A stretch of DNA of 25,043 bases from a bacterium (GTDB taxonomy: Bacteria; Actinomycetota; Acidimicrobiia; Acidimicrobiales; CATQHL01). The stretch covers positions 1 to 25,043 of the forward strand of contig JAPONU010000082.1 of assembly GCA_026713745.1 (NCBI GenBank). The letters are read 5' to 3'. Numbering within the stretch: the first letter of the stretch is position 1; the number at the start of each line of letters is the position of its first letter. Under the pieces are notes generated by a model, which saw only the letters and a program-made list of their open reading frames with translations, searched no databases and was not told where the DNA came from. Both the position numbers and the translations under genes were made by a program. Positions 1 to 7,083 of this stretch are shown piece by piece.

Positions 1-16
1 AGCGGAGGGGAACGCC

Positions 17-889
17 GTGACTGACCTCGCGGGTGCCGACGCCCGCCCCGTCCGCCACATCTGCGGCATCTCCGGTGGCAAGGACTCCAGCGCCCTGGCG
101 CTGTACATGCGCAAGCGAGTCCCGGGCATGGAGTACTTCTTCTGCGACACCGGCGCCGAGCTGCCCGAGACCTACGAGTACCTGACCCGGCTCGAGGTGA
201 TCCTCGGAAGCCCCATCGTGCGCCTGAACGCCGAGCGGGGCTTCGACCACTGGTTCGAGGTGTTCCGGGGTGCCCTGCCGTCGCCGCAGATGCGCTGGTG
301 CACGAAGAACATGAAGATCAAGCCCATCGAGGCCTGGATCGGCGACGAACCGGCCGTCTCCTACGTGGCGATCCGCGCCGACGAGTCCAACCGCAAGGGC
401 TACATCTCCACGAAGCCGAACATCACCACACGGTTCCCGTTCATCGAGGACGGCATAGACCACGCCGGCGTGCTCCGAATCCTCGACGACGCCGGCGTCG
501 GCCTGCCGGCCTATTACAGTTGGCGTACCCGTTCGGGCTGCTACTTCTGCTTCTACCAGCGCAAGGCCGAGTGGATCGGCCTCTCCGAGCAGCACCCCGA
601 GTTGTTCGAGCGGGCCGTGGCCATCGAGCAGAAGGTCCTGCAGGACGCCGGCGTGGACGGCGACGCCGACTTCGGCGACTCCGCCATGCGAGGCCGCCAG
701 TACACCTGGTCGGGCGGCGAGACGCTGTTGCAGCTGCGCGCCCGCCGCGACCAGATCCTCGAACGCCACGAAGCCGCCCTCACCAGAGCGGCCACCACAG
801 CCCGCGCCAACGTCCCCCTAATCGAAGTCCTAGCCGACGCCCTCGACGCCGACGACGACACACCCCCCTGCACGGTGTGTGCGCTGTGA
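17..889 (+). CDS. PAPS reductase / DndC-like PP-loop protein
   Basis: First gene of a four-gene operon; 290 residues, starting at a GTG behind a GGAGG at 4-8. The PP-loop SGGKDS lies at residues 19-24, where the PAPS reductase/ATP pyrophosphatase family adenylates its substrate. Cysteines at 95 (RWCTKN) and 175/178 (GCYFC) resemble the Fe-S ligands of DndC/SspD-type sulfur-handling proteins. A further CxxC (285/288) ends the protein three residues before the stop. Its neighbours are a helicase, a GHKL ATPase and a PLD protein, so sulfate assimilation is unlikely; DNA or nucleotide modification, or sensing, in a defence system fits better (inference). PAPS-reductase-like proteins occur in Dnd/Ssp and BREX type 4, but DndB, DndD, DndE and PglZ are not seen here. 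Family call is strong; substrate is unknown. Confidence 0.88.
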   Translation: MTDLAGADARPVRHICGISGGKDSSALALYMRKRVPGMEYFFCDTGAELPETYEYLTRLEVILGSPIVRLNAERGFDHWFEVFRGALPSPQMRWCTKNMKIKPIEAWIGDEPAVSYVAIRADESNRKGYISTKPNITTRFPFIEDGIDHAGVLRILDDAGVGLPAYYSWRTRSGCYFCFYQRKAEWIGLSEQHPELFERAVAIEQKVLQDAGVDGDADFGDSAMRGRQYTWSGGETLLQLRARRDQILERHEAALTRAATTARANVPLIEVLADALDADDDTPPCTVCAL

Positions 890-2520
890 GCACTTCGGCT
901 AGCACGCGTCGCGATCCCGCGCTGAGTGGGTGGGGGATGACAACAACCCAGTATTTCGCTCACCTCCCCGAGGACACCATCCGCGGCCTCATGGAACCGC
1001 AATTCCTCTCACTGCTTGACGCTCTCCGCGGCGTCCACAACGGCGGGCGCGTGCCGGCGGGCGAACTGCGACAGGTGGCGCCCTTGGCCTGCGATCTGGG
1101 GGAAATGCTGGCCGATCCCGGCCTGCGGCAACGCGTCGTGACACACGTTCCGGAGGTCAAGCACGCCGAGTTGGCAGAGAGGGTCGGCGCACCGTTGGCG
1201 GCCGCCGCGAGGTGGACTCCTGCTCAGGTCGGCGAGGCTCGGGACTTCTTCGGTCTGATCACCGAGGTCGCGGCCGAGCCCCCGCCCGCGGCAATCGGCG
1301 ACATAGAGCCTGCCTACGGCTTGTTCGATCATCAGCGCAGCGCGGTTCAGCGCCTCATGCCCCTGCTCCTGCATGACCTCCGACGCGCCGTGCTGCACCT
1401 TCCCACCGGTGTCGGCAAGACCCGTACCGCCATGCATGTGGTGGCCGAGTCGCTGCGAGCCAACGAGCCGTCGGTGGCGGTGTGGCTCGCCTCGGGTCGG
1501 GAACTGCTGGATCAGGCCGTTGGCGCGTTCGAGGACGCTTGGCACCACCTCGGCAATCGGCGGGTTCACGTCTGCAGGATGTGGGGCGATCGCACGCCCG
1601 ACACAGACGAGATCCGCGACGGGTTCTTGGCCGTAGGCCTGTCGAAGGGTTGGTCGGCCATGTCCTCGATCGACCGGGACTGGGCGCTCCGCTTGGCGCG
1701 GCACGTCCGGCTGGTGGTCTTCGACGAGGCCCACCAGAGCATCGCCCCGACCTATCGGGAGATAACCGAGAACCTCACTATCGACTATCGCTGCGCTCTG
1801 CTGGGGCTGACGGCCACACCTGGACGCACCTGGGCGGATATTGACGCCGACGGCAAGTTGGCAGAGTTCTACGGCTACAACAAGGTCGGGATCGAGGTAC
1901 CGGCGGAGAACCCAATCGAGTACCTGATCACCCACGGCTACCTTGCCCGCCCCACCTTCAGGACCCTCTTCACCGAGCCTGGCATCCATCCGGACGACAC
2001 CCGCACACTTGCGGCTACGGGGTCGCTGCCTGAAGAGGTTCTAGCGGGCCTGTCGGAGGACGCGCGATACGTGACAGCGGTCGTGGAAGCCCTGACGGAA
2101 CTCGAGGACGCGGGGCACAGACGGGTGTTGGTGTTCGCAGCCTCCGTCGCCCAGGCACGAATTCTGACAGCCCTCCTGCTGCTTCGTGGCCTTCGCGCTG
2201 CTGCCGTGACAGCCACCACACCCGCTCAGGAACGGAAGCGGAAGATCTCAGACTTCAAGTCCCGAGATCCCGAGCCACGGGTTCTCATCAACTACGGAGT
2301 GCTAACGACCGGATTCGACGCGCCGCAGGCAAGTGCCGTGCTGATCGCCCGGCCGACGAAGTCCCTGGTGCTGTACAGCCAGATGGTGGGTCGAGCGATT
2401 CGCGGTCCGAAGGCAGGCGGCACCGAGAGCTGCGAAATCGTCACCGTTGTTGACCCGGCGCTCCCCGGATTCGGCGATGTGGCAGAGGCGTTCGAGAACT
2501 GGGAGGACGTATGGCACTGA
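886..2520 (+). CDS. SF2 DEAH-box helicase of the four-gene operon
   Basis: I start it at GTG 886, which overlaps the previous stop by 4 nt (GTGA); ATG 937 is the alternative. The frame is open further upstream, but there it only shadows the PAPS-reductase gene. The protein has 544 residues. Walker A PTGVGKT is at about 173-179, DEAH at 280-283, TAT motif III at 309-311 and QMVGRAIRG motif VI at 499-507, so both RecA lobes are complete. About 150 N-terminal residues before the helicase core match nothing I recognise. This class includes R-M type ResIII-like helicases that translocate on or unwind DNA. It probably supplies the motor for the system. It overlaps the next gene by 10 nt, so translation is likely coupled. 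Confidence 0.9.
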   Translation: MSTSASTRRDPALSGWGMTTTQYFAHLPEDTIRGLMEPQFLSLLDALRGVHNGGRVPAGELRQVAPLACDLGEMLADPGLRQRVVTHVPEVKHAELAERVGAPLAAAARWTPAQVGEARDFFGLITEVAAEPPPAAIGDIEPAYGLFDHQRSAVQRLMPLLLHDLRRAVLHLPTGVGKTRTAMHVVAESLRANEPSVAVWLASGRELLDQAVGAFEDAWHHLGNRRVHVCRMWGDRTPDTDEIRDGFLAVGLSKGWSAMSSIDRDWALRLARHVRLVVFDEAHQSIAPTYREITENLTIDYRCALLGLTATPGRTWADIDADGKLAEFYGYNKVGIEVPAENPIEYLITHGYLARPTFRTLFTEPGIHPDDTRTLAATGSLPEEVLAGLSEDARYVTAVVEALTELEDAGHRRVLVFAASVAQARILTALLLLRGLRAAAVTATTPAQERKRKISDFKSRDPEPRVLINYGVLTTGFDAPQASAVLIARPTKSLVLYSQMVGRAIRGPKAGGTESCEIVTVVDPALPGFGDVAEAFENWEDVWH

Positions 2521-4466
2521 CCGATCTGGCTGACACTGAGCAACTCAGCTTCTCGATCTTCAACACGGCGATGGCAGTCCGCTCCATGCGCGACAGTGGC
2601 TACAAGTCGACCGCGCACGCTCTCGCCGAATTGATCGACAACTCCATCGAAGCCGGCGCCACAACGATCGAGCTTTTCGGGGTCAGCCGACGCGAACTTG
2701 TCAGCGAGCGGGAGACGTCGCGCCTCAAGGAACTCGCCGTCCTAGACGACGGGTGCGGCATGACGCCCGACGAGTTGCGGGGCAGCCTCCGCTACGGGCA
2801 CGGAACCAGGCTTGCCAGGAGAGGGATCGGACGCTTCGGGGTTGGCCTGCCCAACTCCTCCATGTCGCAGGCGAGGCGGGTGGACGTGTGGTCCTGGCAG
2901 GCCGGCGTGACCAACGCCAGCCACGCGCGACTCTGGATCGACGATGTGGAGGCGGGCCAGAGGGAGATCCCCGAACCCAGCCGGAAGCCACTACCCGACA
3001 TCTACTTGAAGGCTTCTCAGTACGGCTTCAGCGACTCGGGCACACTTGTCGTCTGGACCGACCTAGATCGTGTGCAGTGGACCCGCGCCGCCACCACGTT
3101 CAAGAATGCCGAAGCGCTGATCGGACGCATCTATCGACGATTCCTGTTACCGCCCGGCACCCGGCTACATCCCGACGACGATCGAGACGACGAGATCGGA
3201 AAGCAGCGAATAATCGTATGCGTGCCGGTGGAACTTGATGGCACAGACACCGCTCCGACCGTTGATGCCGACGACATCCTCTATGTGCGGCCCAATGACC
3301 CACTCTACCTTATGTCCGAGACCTCCTGTCCCGAGGACTTCGGGCCCGGCCCGATGTTTGAGGAGTTGGCAGGCAGTCCATTCGATGTGGTGATCCAACA
3401 CGAAGACATGGAGCACACGGTGCGTATCCGGGCCAGTTATGCGCGACCGCATGTTCGGATGTCGGAGCATCCCGAGGCCACTTGGCCCGATCAGTACGCG
3501 GGTAGTGACGCCGGCCATACGCCTTGGGGGAAACACGCTGCCTCGAACGTAGGGGTATCACTGATCCGGGCTCACCGAGAGATCGAGATCGACAAGGGCT
3601 GGATCAACCACTATGACCCCGTGGAGCGTTGGTGGAAGGTGGAGGTGGATTTTCCGCCCGCATTGGATGACGTGTTCGGCGTAACCAACAACAAGCAAGG
3701 AGCAATGACGTTCCAACGTCTTGCCGACTTCGTGTGGGACCGTGAATCCCTGCCTGGCGAGGGGTCATTCCGTGAGGTGCGTGAGCGAATGTCGCTCGAC
3801 GGCGACCCGCGAGTTCATCTCTTCGACCTCCGGCACCAAGTGGAAAAGGCGCGTGACGCGGTTCGGAATAAGGCCAAGTTAGCCAAGCAGAAGAGAGGTC
3901 CACGTCACGCTCAGGCAGCCGCTGACGATGCCGACCGCATGGCGACCGCCGAGATAAAACGACGCTCGACGCATGGGCAGATCGGCAGTTCCGATCGCGC
4001 TGCACTCACCACATCGCGGGAGGATCAGCGACGGATCCAAGTGACGTCGCTCGTGCGGCACGGTATCAGCGAACAAGAAGCCCGACGGCATGTCACTGAG
4101 ACGCTGGAACGAGGCAACAAAGTGAGGTGGATTCACGCTCAGCAGAACAACGCTGCCTTCTTCGACGTCGAGTCGCAACCCGGCGTGATTCAGGTCACCT
4201 TCAATGCCTCACATCCGGTGTTCAACGACTTCTACGAGATCATTAGCCCCGACGTCGAAAGCTTGAATACTGATGATGCAGTTGAGCGCTTAGCCGACGG
4301 CGCGGCGGCCTTTCGACTGCTGCTCTATGCGTGGGCGAGACTGGAGGATGAACTTCCCGACGAGCGCAAGAGGGTATTGCGCGATCTCCGAAACGATTGG
4401 GGTAGGTACGCAGAGGACTTCTTCATCATCGAAGAGCAGGCAATCGCTCCTACTGATCGAGTCTGA
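2511..4466 (+). CDS. MORC/Hsp90-like GHKL ATPase
   Basis: 651 residues from an ATG inside the end of the helicase gene. The Bergerat-fold ATP site is complete: N-box with E40 and N44 (ELIDNSIEA), G1 box DDGCGM at 79-84, and G2 box GIGRFGVG at 105-112. The G2 form followed by LPNSS is typical of MutL/MORC-like ATPases in restriction-modification style operons. Residues about 440-520 are charged and Lys/Arg/Glu-rich (helical, possibly coiled coil), followed by a C-terminal region I do not recognise. GHKL proteins of this kind act as ATP-gated dimeric clamps on DNA. Together with a helicase and a PLD protein it probably forms the sensor or clamp of a defence complex (inference). It is not a histidine kinase: no H-box is seen. 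Confidence 0.88.
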   Translation: MALTDLADTEQLSFSIFNTAMAVRSMRDSGYKSTAHALAELIDNSIEAGATTIELFGVSRRELVSERETSRLKELAVLDDGCGMTPDELRGSLRYGHGTRLARRGIGRFGVGLPNSSMSQARRVDVWSWQAGVTNASHARLWIDDVEAGQREIPEPSRKPLPDIYLKASQYGFSDSGTLVVWTDLDRVQWTRAATTFKNAEALIGRIYRRFLLPPGTRLHPDDDRDDEIGKQRIIVCVPVELDGTDTAPTVDADDILYVRPNDPLYLMSETSCPEDFGPGPMFEELAGSPFDVVIQHEDMEHTVRIRASYARPHVRMSEHPEATWPDQYAGSDAGHTPWGKHAASNVGVSLIRAHREIEIDKGWINHYDPVERWWKVEVDFPPALDDVFGVTNNKQGAMTFQRLADFVWDRESLPGEGSFREVRERMSLDGDPRVHLFDLRHQVEKARDAVRNKAKLAKQKRGPRHAQAAADDADRMATAEIKRRSTHGQIGSSDRAALTTSREDQRRIQVTSLVRHGISEQEARRHVTETLERGNKVRWIHAQQNNAAFFDVESQPGVIQVTFNASHPVFNDFYEIISPDVESLNTDDAVERLADGAAAFRLLLYAWARLEDELPDERKRVLRDLRNDWGRYAEDFFIIEEQAIAPTDRV

Positions 4467-4469
4467 TCA

Positions 4470-5378
4470 ATGGACACCGTGTCACCAGGAGACCGGATCC
4501 GTGGTCTGATCTCCAGTGCCCGGAGTTCAGTCGAGATCATCGCTCCGTTCATCAAGGTCGGTACCTTGCGCACGATACTGGAGGCAGTGCCGGCCACCGT
4601 ACCGGTCCGATGTGTCACACGTTGGCTGCCCCAAGAGGTTGCCTCGGGCGTTTCCGACATTGAGACACTAGACCTTCTGGAACAGCGAGGCAATGCTCAC
4701 CTGAGCCTTGTGGATAATCTGCACGCGAAGCTCTACATTGCGGATTCCGACTGCCTGGCGGGCTCGGCCAACGTGACATACTCTGGATTCGGCGATTCTC
4801 CCGATAGCAACATCGAAGTCCTTATTGCGACGACGGCCGAAGACCAAGGCGTCGCCGCCACCCTTGCTGACATAGAACTCCACGAGCGTCCCGCGACCCG
4901 TGAACTCGCCGACCAACTGCGGGCCGTGGTGGATTACCTGGGTCAGGCAGCCCATACGACTCGCCTTCGAGCGACCTGGTTCCCGCGCAGTCGCAAGCCG
5001 AAGCCAGCATTCCGCCGCTACCAGGAGTTGTATTCGACGAATATCCCTCGTGGTCTCACGACGGCTGAGAGATTGACTGTTGAAGATATCGTGGGTATGA
5101 ACTTGGCCCCAGGACTCGCCGAGCGGGAATTCGACGCCGCCGTTAGGGACCGCTTGGAGCAGATCGAACCAGCGAGCGCCCTTCTAGCTGGGACGGGCGA
5201 TGCCCTGTTGACCTTCAAGGACACGTACTCGTTCCTCTCAGAACTCGATATGGATGGCTATTCCGAGCAGGACCTCTGGCGAGCGTTCATCGAGTGGATG
5301 GCCCACTTCTATCCAGACCGTGTCATGAAGCAGTCGATTACCGAGATCGCCCTGAGGCGCGCACAACACATTCACTAG
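4470..5378 (+). CDS. Phospholipase D-like (single HKD) protein
   Basis: 302 residues, starting 3 nt after the GHKL stop without a clear ribosome site, which suggests coupled translation. The PLD signature is H85-x-K87-x4-D92 followed by GSAN at 98-101; only one HKD motif is present, so an active enzyme would be a dimer, as in Nuc, NgoFVII-like or DrmC proteins. The remaining 180 residues are mostly helical and unfamiliar. As last gene of the operon it is the most likely nuclease effector. Loss of H85 or K87 should abolish cutting. An alternative is a PLD fold used only for DNA binding, as in some DISARM-type proteins. No signal peptide is seen, so it is cytoplasmic. Confidence 0.85.
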   Translation: MDTVSPGDRIRGLISSARSSVEIIAPFIKVGTLRTILEAVPATVPVRCVTRWLPQEVASGVSDIETLDLLEQRGNAHLSLVDNLHAKLYIADSDCLAGSANVTYSGFGDSPDSNIEVLIATTAEDQGVAATLADIELHERPATRELADQLRAVVDYLGQAAHTTRLRATWFPRSRKPKPAFRRYQELYSTNIPRGLTTAERLTVEDIVGMNLAPGLAEREFDAAVRDRLEQIEPASALLAGTGDALLTFKDTYSFLSELDMDGYSEQDLWRAFIEWMAHFYPDRVMKQSITEIALRRAQHIH

Positions 5379-5426
5379 ACCCGATTGTTCACGGATGTGG
5401 GGGTAGTGGGGGTGCGCGCCCGCGGG

Positions 5427-5491
5427 AATGCCTCTCTGACGTGGGATAATGCGCCTGTTGTTGACGGCGCGATCCTGGAAAGAGAGGCATT
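5427..5491 (+). promoter_or_regulatory. 11-bp inverted repeat hiding a ribosome site
   Basis: AATGCCTCTCT (5427-5437) is perfectly repeated in inverted form as AGAGAGGCATT (5481-5491), with a 43-bp spacer. The right arm contains AGAGAGG, the likely ribosome site of the GTG at 5495. It may be a transposon end or a hairpin that blocks translation. Confidence 0.45.
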
Positions 5492-5494
5492 GCC

Positions 5495-5560
5495 GTGGTG
5501 AAATCTAATAGTGTGGCGAAGTTGGTGGTGGCGGGGGGCGCTGGGGGGGGTTGGCCCACC
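5495..5560 (+). pseudogene. Transposase-like 5' remnant (possibly IS1380 type)
   Basis: After GTG 5495 the frame reads VVKSNSVAKLVVAGG, which looks like the beginning of an IS1380-type DDE transposase, then becomes meaningless and stops. A G-rich run and a probable deletion join it to the next ORF. Assignment rests on a short N-terminus plus the inverted repeat just upstream, so it is tentative. No downstream transposase body is found in the window. Confidence 0.3.
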
Positions 5561-5742
5561 GACCGATGGAACTGGCCAACCCGGGACAGATCATTGAGAC
5601 CGGTAACCGTTTCGCCGGTGCCGGGTGCCCGGTCGTGTTGAAGCACCTCACCGATCCCGATTTGCGTGTGACCGCACTGAGCAAGGTTCTCAAGTTCGCC
5701 GGCTCACTGTACGAGAGCGCGCCGCTTCCGTCGAGGACGTAG
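5551..5742 (+). CDS. Small ORF of unknown function
   Basis: 63 codons from TTG 5551, or 58 from ATG 5566. The peptide reads like real protein (PGQIIETGNRFAG, then HLTDPDLRVTALSKVLKFAG) but I do not recognise it. It lacks a ribosome site and follows a broken transposase-like start, so it may be the 3' remnant of a larger gene brought in with the mobile element. About 130 bp after it, up to the MNT-HEPN stop, hold nothing I can identify. Confidence 0.3.
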   Translation: MAHRPMELANPGQIIETGNRFAGAGCPVVLKHLTDPDLRVTALSKVLKFAGSLYESAPLPSRT

Positions 5743-5874
5743 GGTCCCGCGCCGAGCCTCATCTGAGGTCTTGTCGAAGGCGCCGGGCACGGATCAACGG
5801 CTCCCTGACTCAGCGGCGCGAATCGTCTATTGCATCGGGGTGTCAGCCGCGGGCGAGCGTGCTTCGGCTTGGGG

Positions 5875-6951
5875 TCAGGAGTTGCGAGCCCTTCCCTGCT
5901 TCCGGCTGGCGCGAACTTGGCGTTCCAGGGTGTTGTCGACGAGGCCGGACTCTTGGAGTGTCAGTTCGGCTGCTGCGACTGATGTGCGGACGCGGCGGGC
6001 CATGGTTAGGCAGTCTGGATCTTGGAGGACCGACCGCTCCTTCATCAGATGGGCGTCGATGTAGTCGGCGAGCTTGAGGACGCGTGACAGGAGGTCTGCT
6101 GTGTACGCCTCGTCGGCTCGATCCCACAGAGTCGGGTGCCCGTCGCCCTGCTGCGACGCCTCGTGCCAGCTTCCGAGATCGTCCCACATGGTGGGGTGAC
6201 GTTCGCCCTGGTTCCGCGGGTCGGGGAACATCGCCCGCACGATCCTCTCGATCTCCGGCCTAGCGGTGGCCGGCAGGGAGCCGAGCAGGGCCGCCACGGA
6301 ATGCGTGCGGGGGTACGAGCCCCGGAGACAATCCACGAGCGCCTTGAGCAGGTGCTCGGCGAGGCGGGTCGCGTGGCCGCAGATCCGGATGAACCTCTGA
6401 CGCTTCCGGTACTCGTACTCCTCGACGTTGCCGGAGCCGACCGCGTCGATCTCCCAGCGGCACGGCGACAGGCGCATCTCGAGTTCGATGGCGTCCTCAT
6501 TGGCCACGCGTAGAGCTTCGCCGATCATGGCTTCACGCGTCGCCGCGAGGCCGATGGGCTTGTCCCAGCCGACCGGCCCGGTCGGCTCGTCCTCGAACAG
6601 CAGCGTGGCGTCGCTGCGGATCAGGCTCTGGCGGGTCGAGGCGAGCAACTCTGTGCGGACGTACCACTCGTAGCGGTCCGTGACGAACAGCTCCTGGCTC
6701 CTGAATCCGCACGCCGTCTCCACCGCCTCCCGCAGTGCCGCCGCAGTCTCATCACGGGTCGAGTAGTCCAGATCGTCGAAGATCACCGCCAGGCCCAGAT
6801 CGCCGTCCCGCGGCTCGGGGCCACCTGCTGACTCTCCGAACACGTACGCCGCCCGCACATCCGCGGTGCGCAACACCGCAACCGCCTCCCGCCACGGCGC
6901 CGAGTCGGCCGTGATCCCGCCATCAACGGCAGGGTGGGTCAGGAGAACCAC
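5875..6951 (-). CDS. MNT nucleotidyltransferase-HEPN fusion
   Basis: 358 residues from GTG 6951. The N-terminal half is a minimal nucleotidyltransferase: FGESAGG at 38-44 followed by D49/D51, close to the family GSxxxG...DxD pattern, with E in the second position. The C-terminal half (about 185-300) is a HEPN domain with an Rx6H-type motif, R210 to H217 (…PRTH). MNT and HEPN are usually separate antitoxin and toxin genes, where MNT AMPylates the HEPN RNase; here they are one chain, so an internally controlled RNase is possible. The HEPN part contains two related HPT(M/L)WD segments. A 218-bp piece of this domain is duplicated at 18017-18234. Likely leaderless promoter just upstream. Confidence 0.72.
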   Translation of the reverse strand: MVLLTHPAVDGGITADSAPWREAVAVLRTADVRAAYVFGESAGGPEPRDGDLGLAVIFDDLDYSTRDETAAALREAVETACGFRSQELFVTDRYEWYVRTELLASTRQSLIRSDATLLFEDEPTGPVGWDKPIGLAATREAMIGEALRVANEDAIELEMRLSPCRWEIDAVGSGNVEEYEYRKRQRFIRICGHATRLAEHLLKALVDCLRGSYPRTHSVAALLGSLPATARPEIERIVRAMFPDPRNQGERHPTMWDDLGSWHEASQQGDGHPTLWDRADEAYTADLLSRVLKLADYIDAHLMKERSVLQDPDCLTMARRVRTSVAAAELTLQESGLVDNTLERQVRASRKQGRARNS

Positions 6952-6957
6952 AAGGCG

Positions 6958-6988
6958 AGCATACCGTGGGCACTACCGGCAAGGTCAA
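6958..6988 (-). promoter_or_regulatory. Possible leaderless promoter of the MNT-HEPN gene
   Basis: On the minus strand, TTGACC (6988-6983) and TATGCT (6963-6958) are 19 bp apart. The -10 ends 6 nt before GTG 6951, so transcription could begin at the start codon. No ribosome site is seen. Spacing is slightly long. The rest of the gap (6989-7083) is GC-rich and holds nothing else I can name. Confidence 0.4.
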
Positions 6989-7083
6989 GGGTGAATCTCC
7001 CGGCTGCGGGCCGCCACGCCATCGGGCCCGTACCGTGCCGTCTTGCCGTTCGGCTGCGTCCGGCCGAATCCCCGGCCGCCGGG

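Noticed and set aside
298..885. N-terminal extension of the helicase frame
   Set aside because: Reads as Arg-rich shadow of the PAPS-reductase gene; the GTG at 886 gives the normal overlap.
5379..5870. A functional insertion sequence
   Set aside because: Only a short transposase-like start is present, with no DDE body and no second end.
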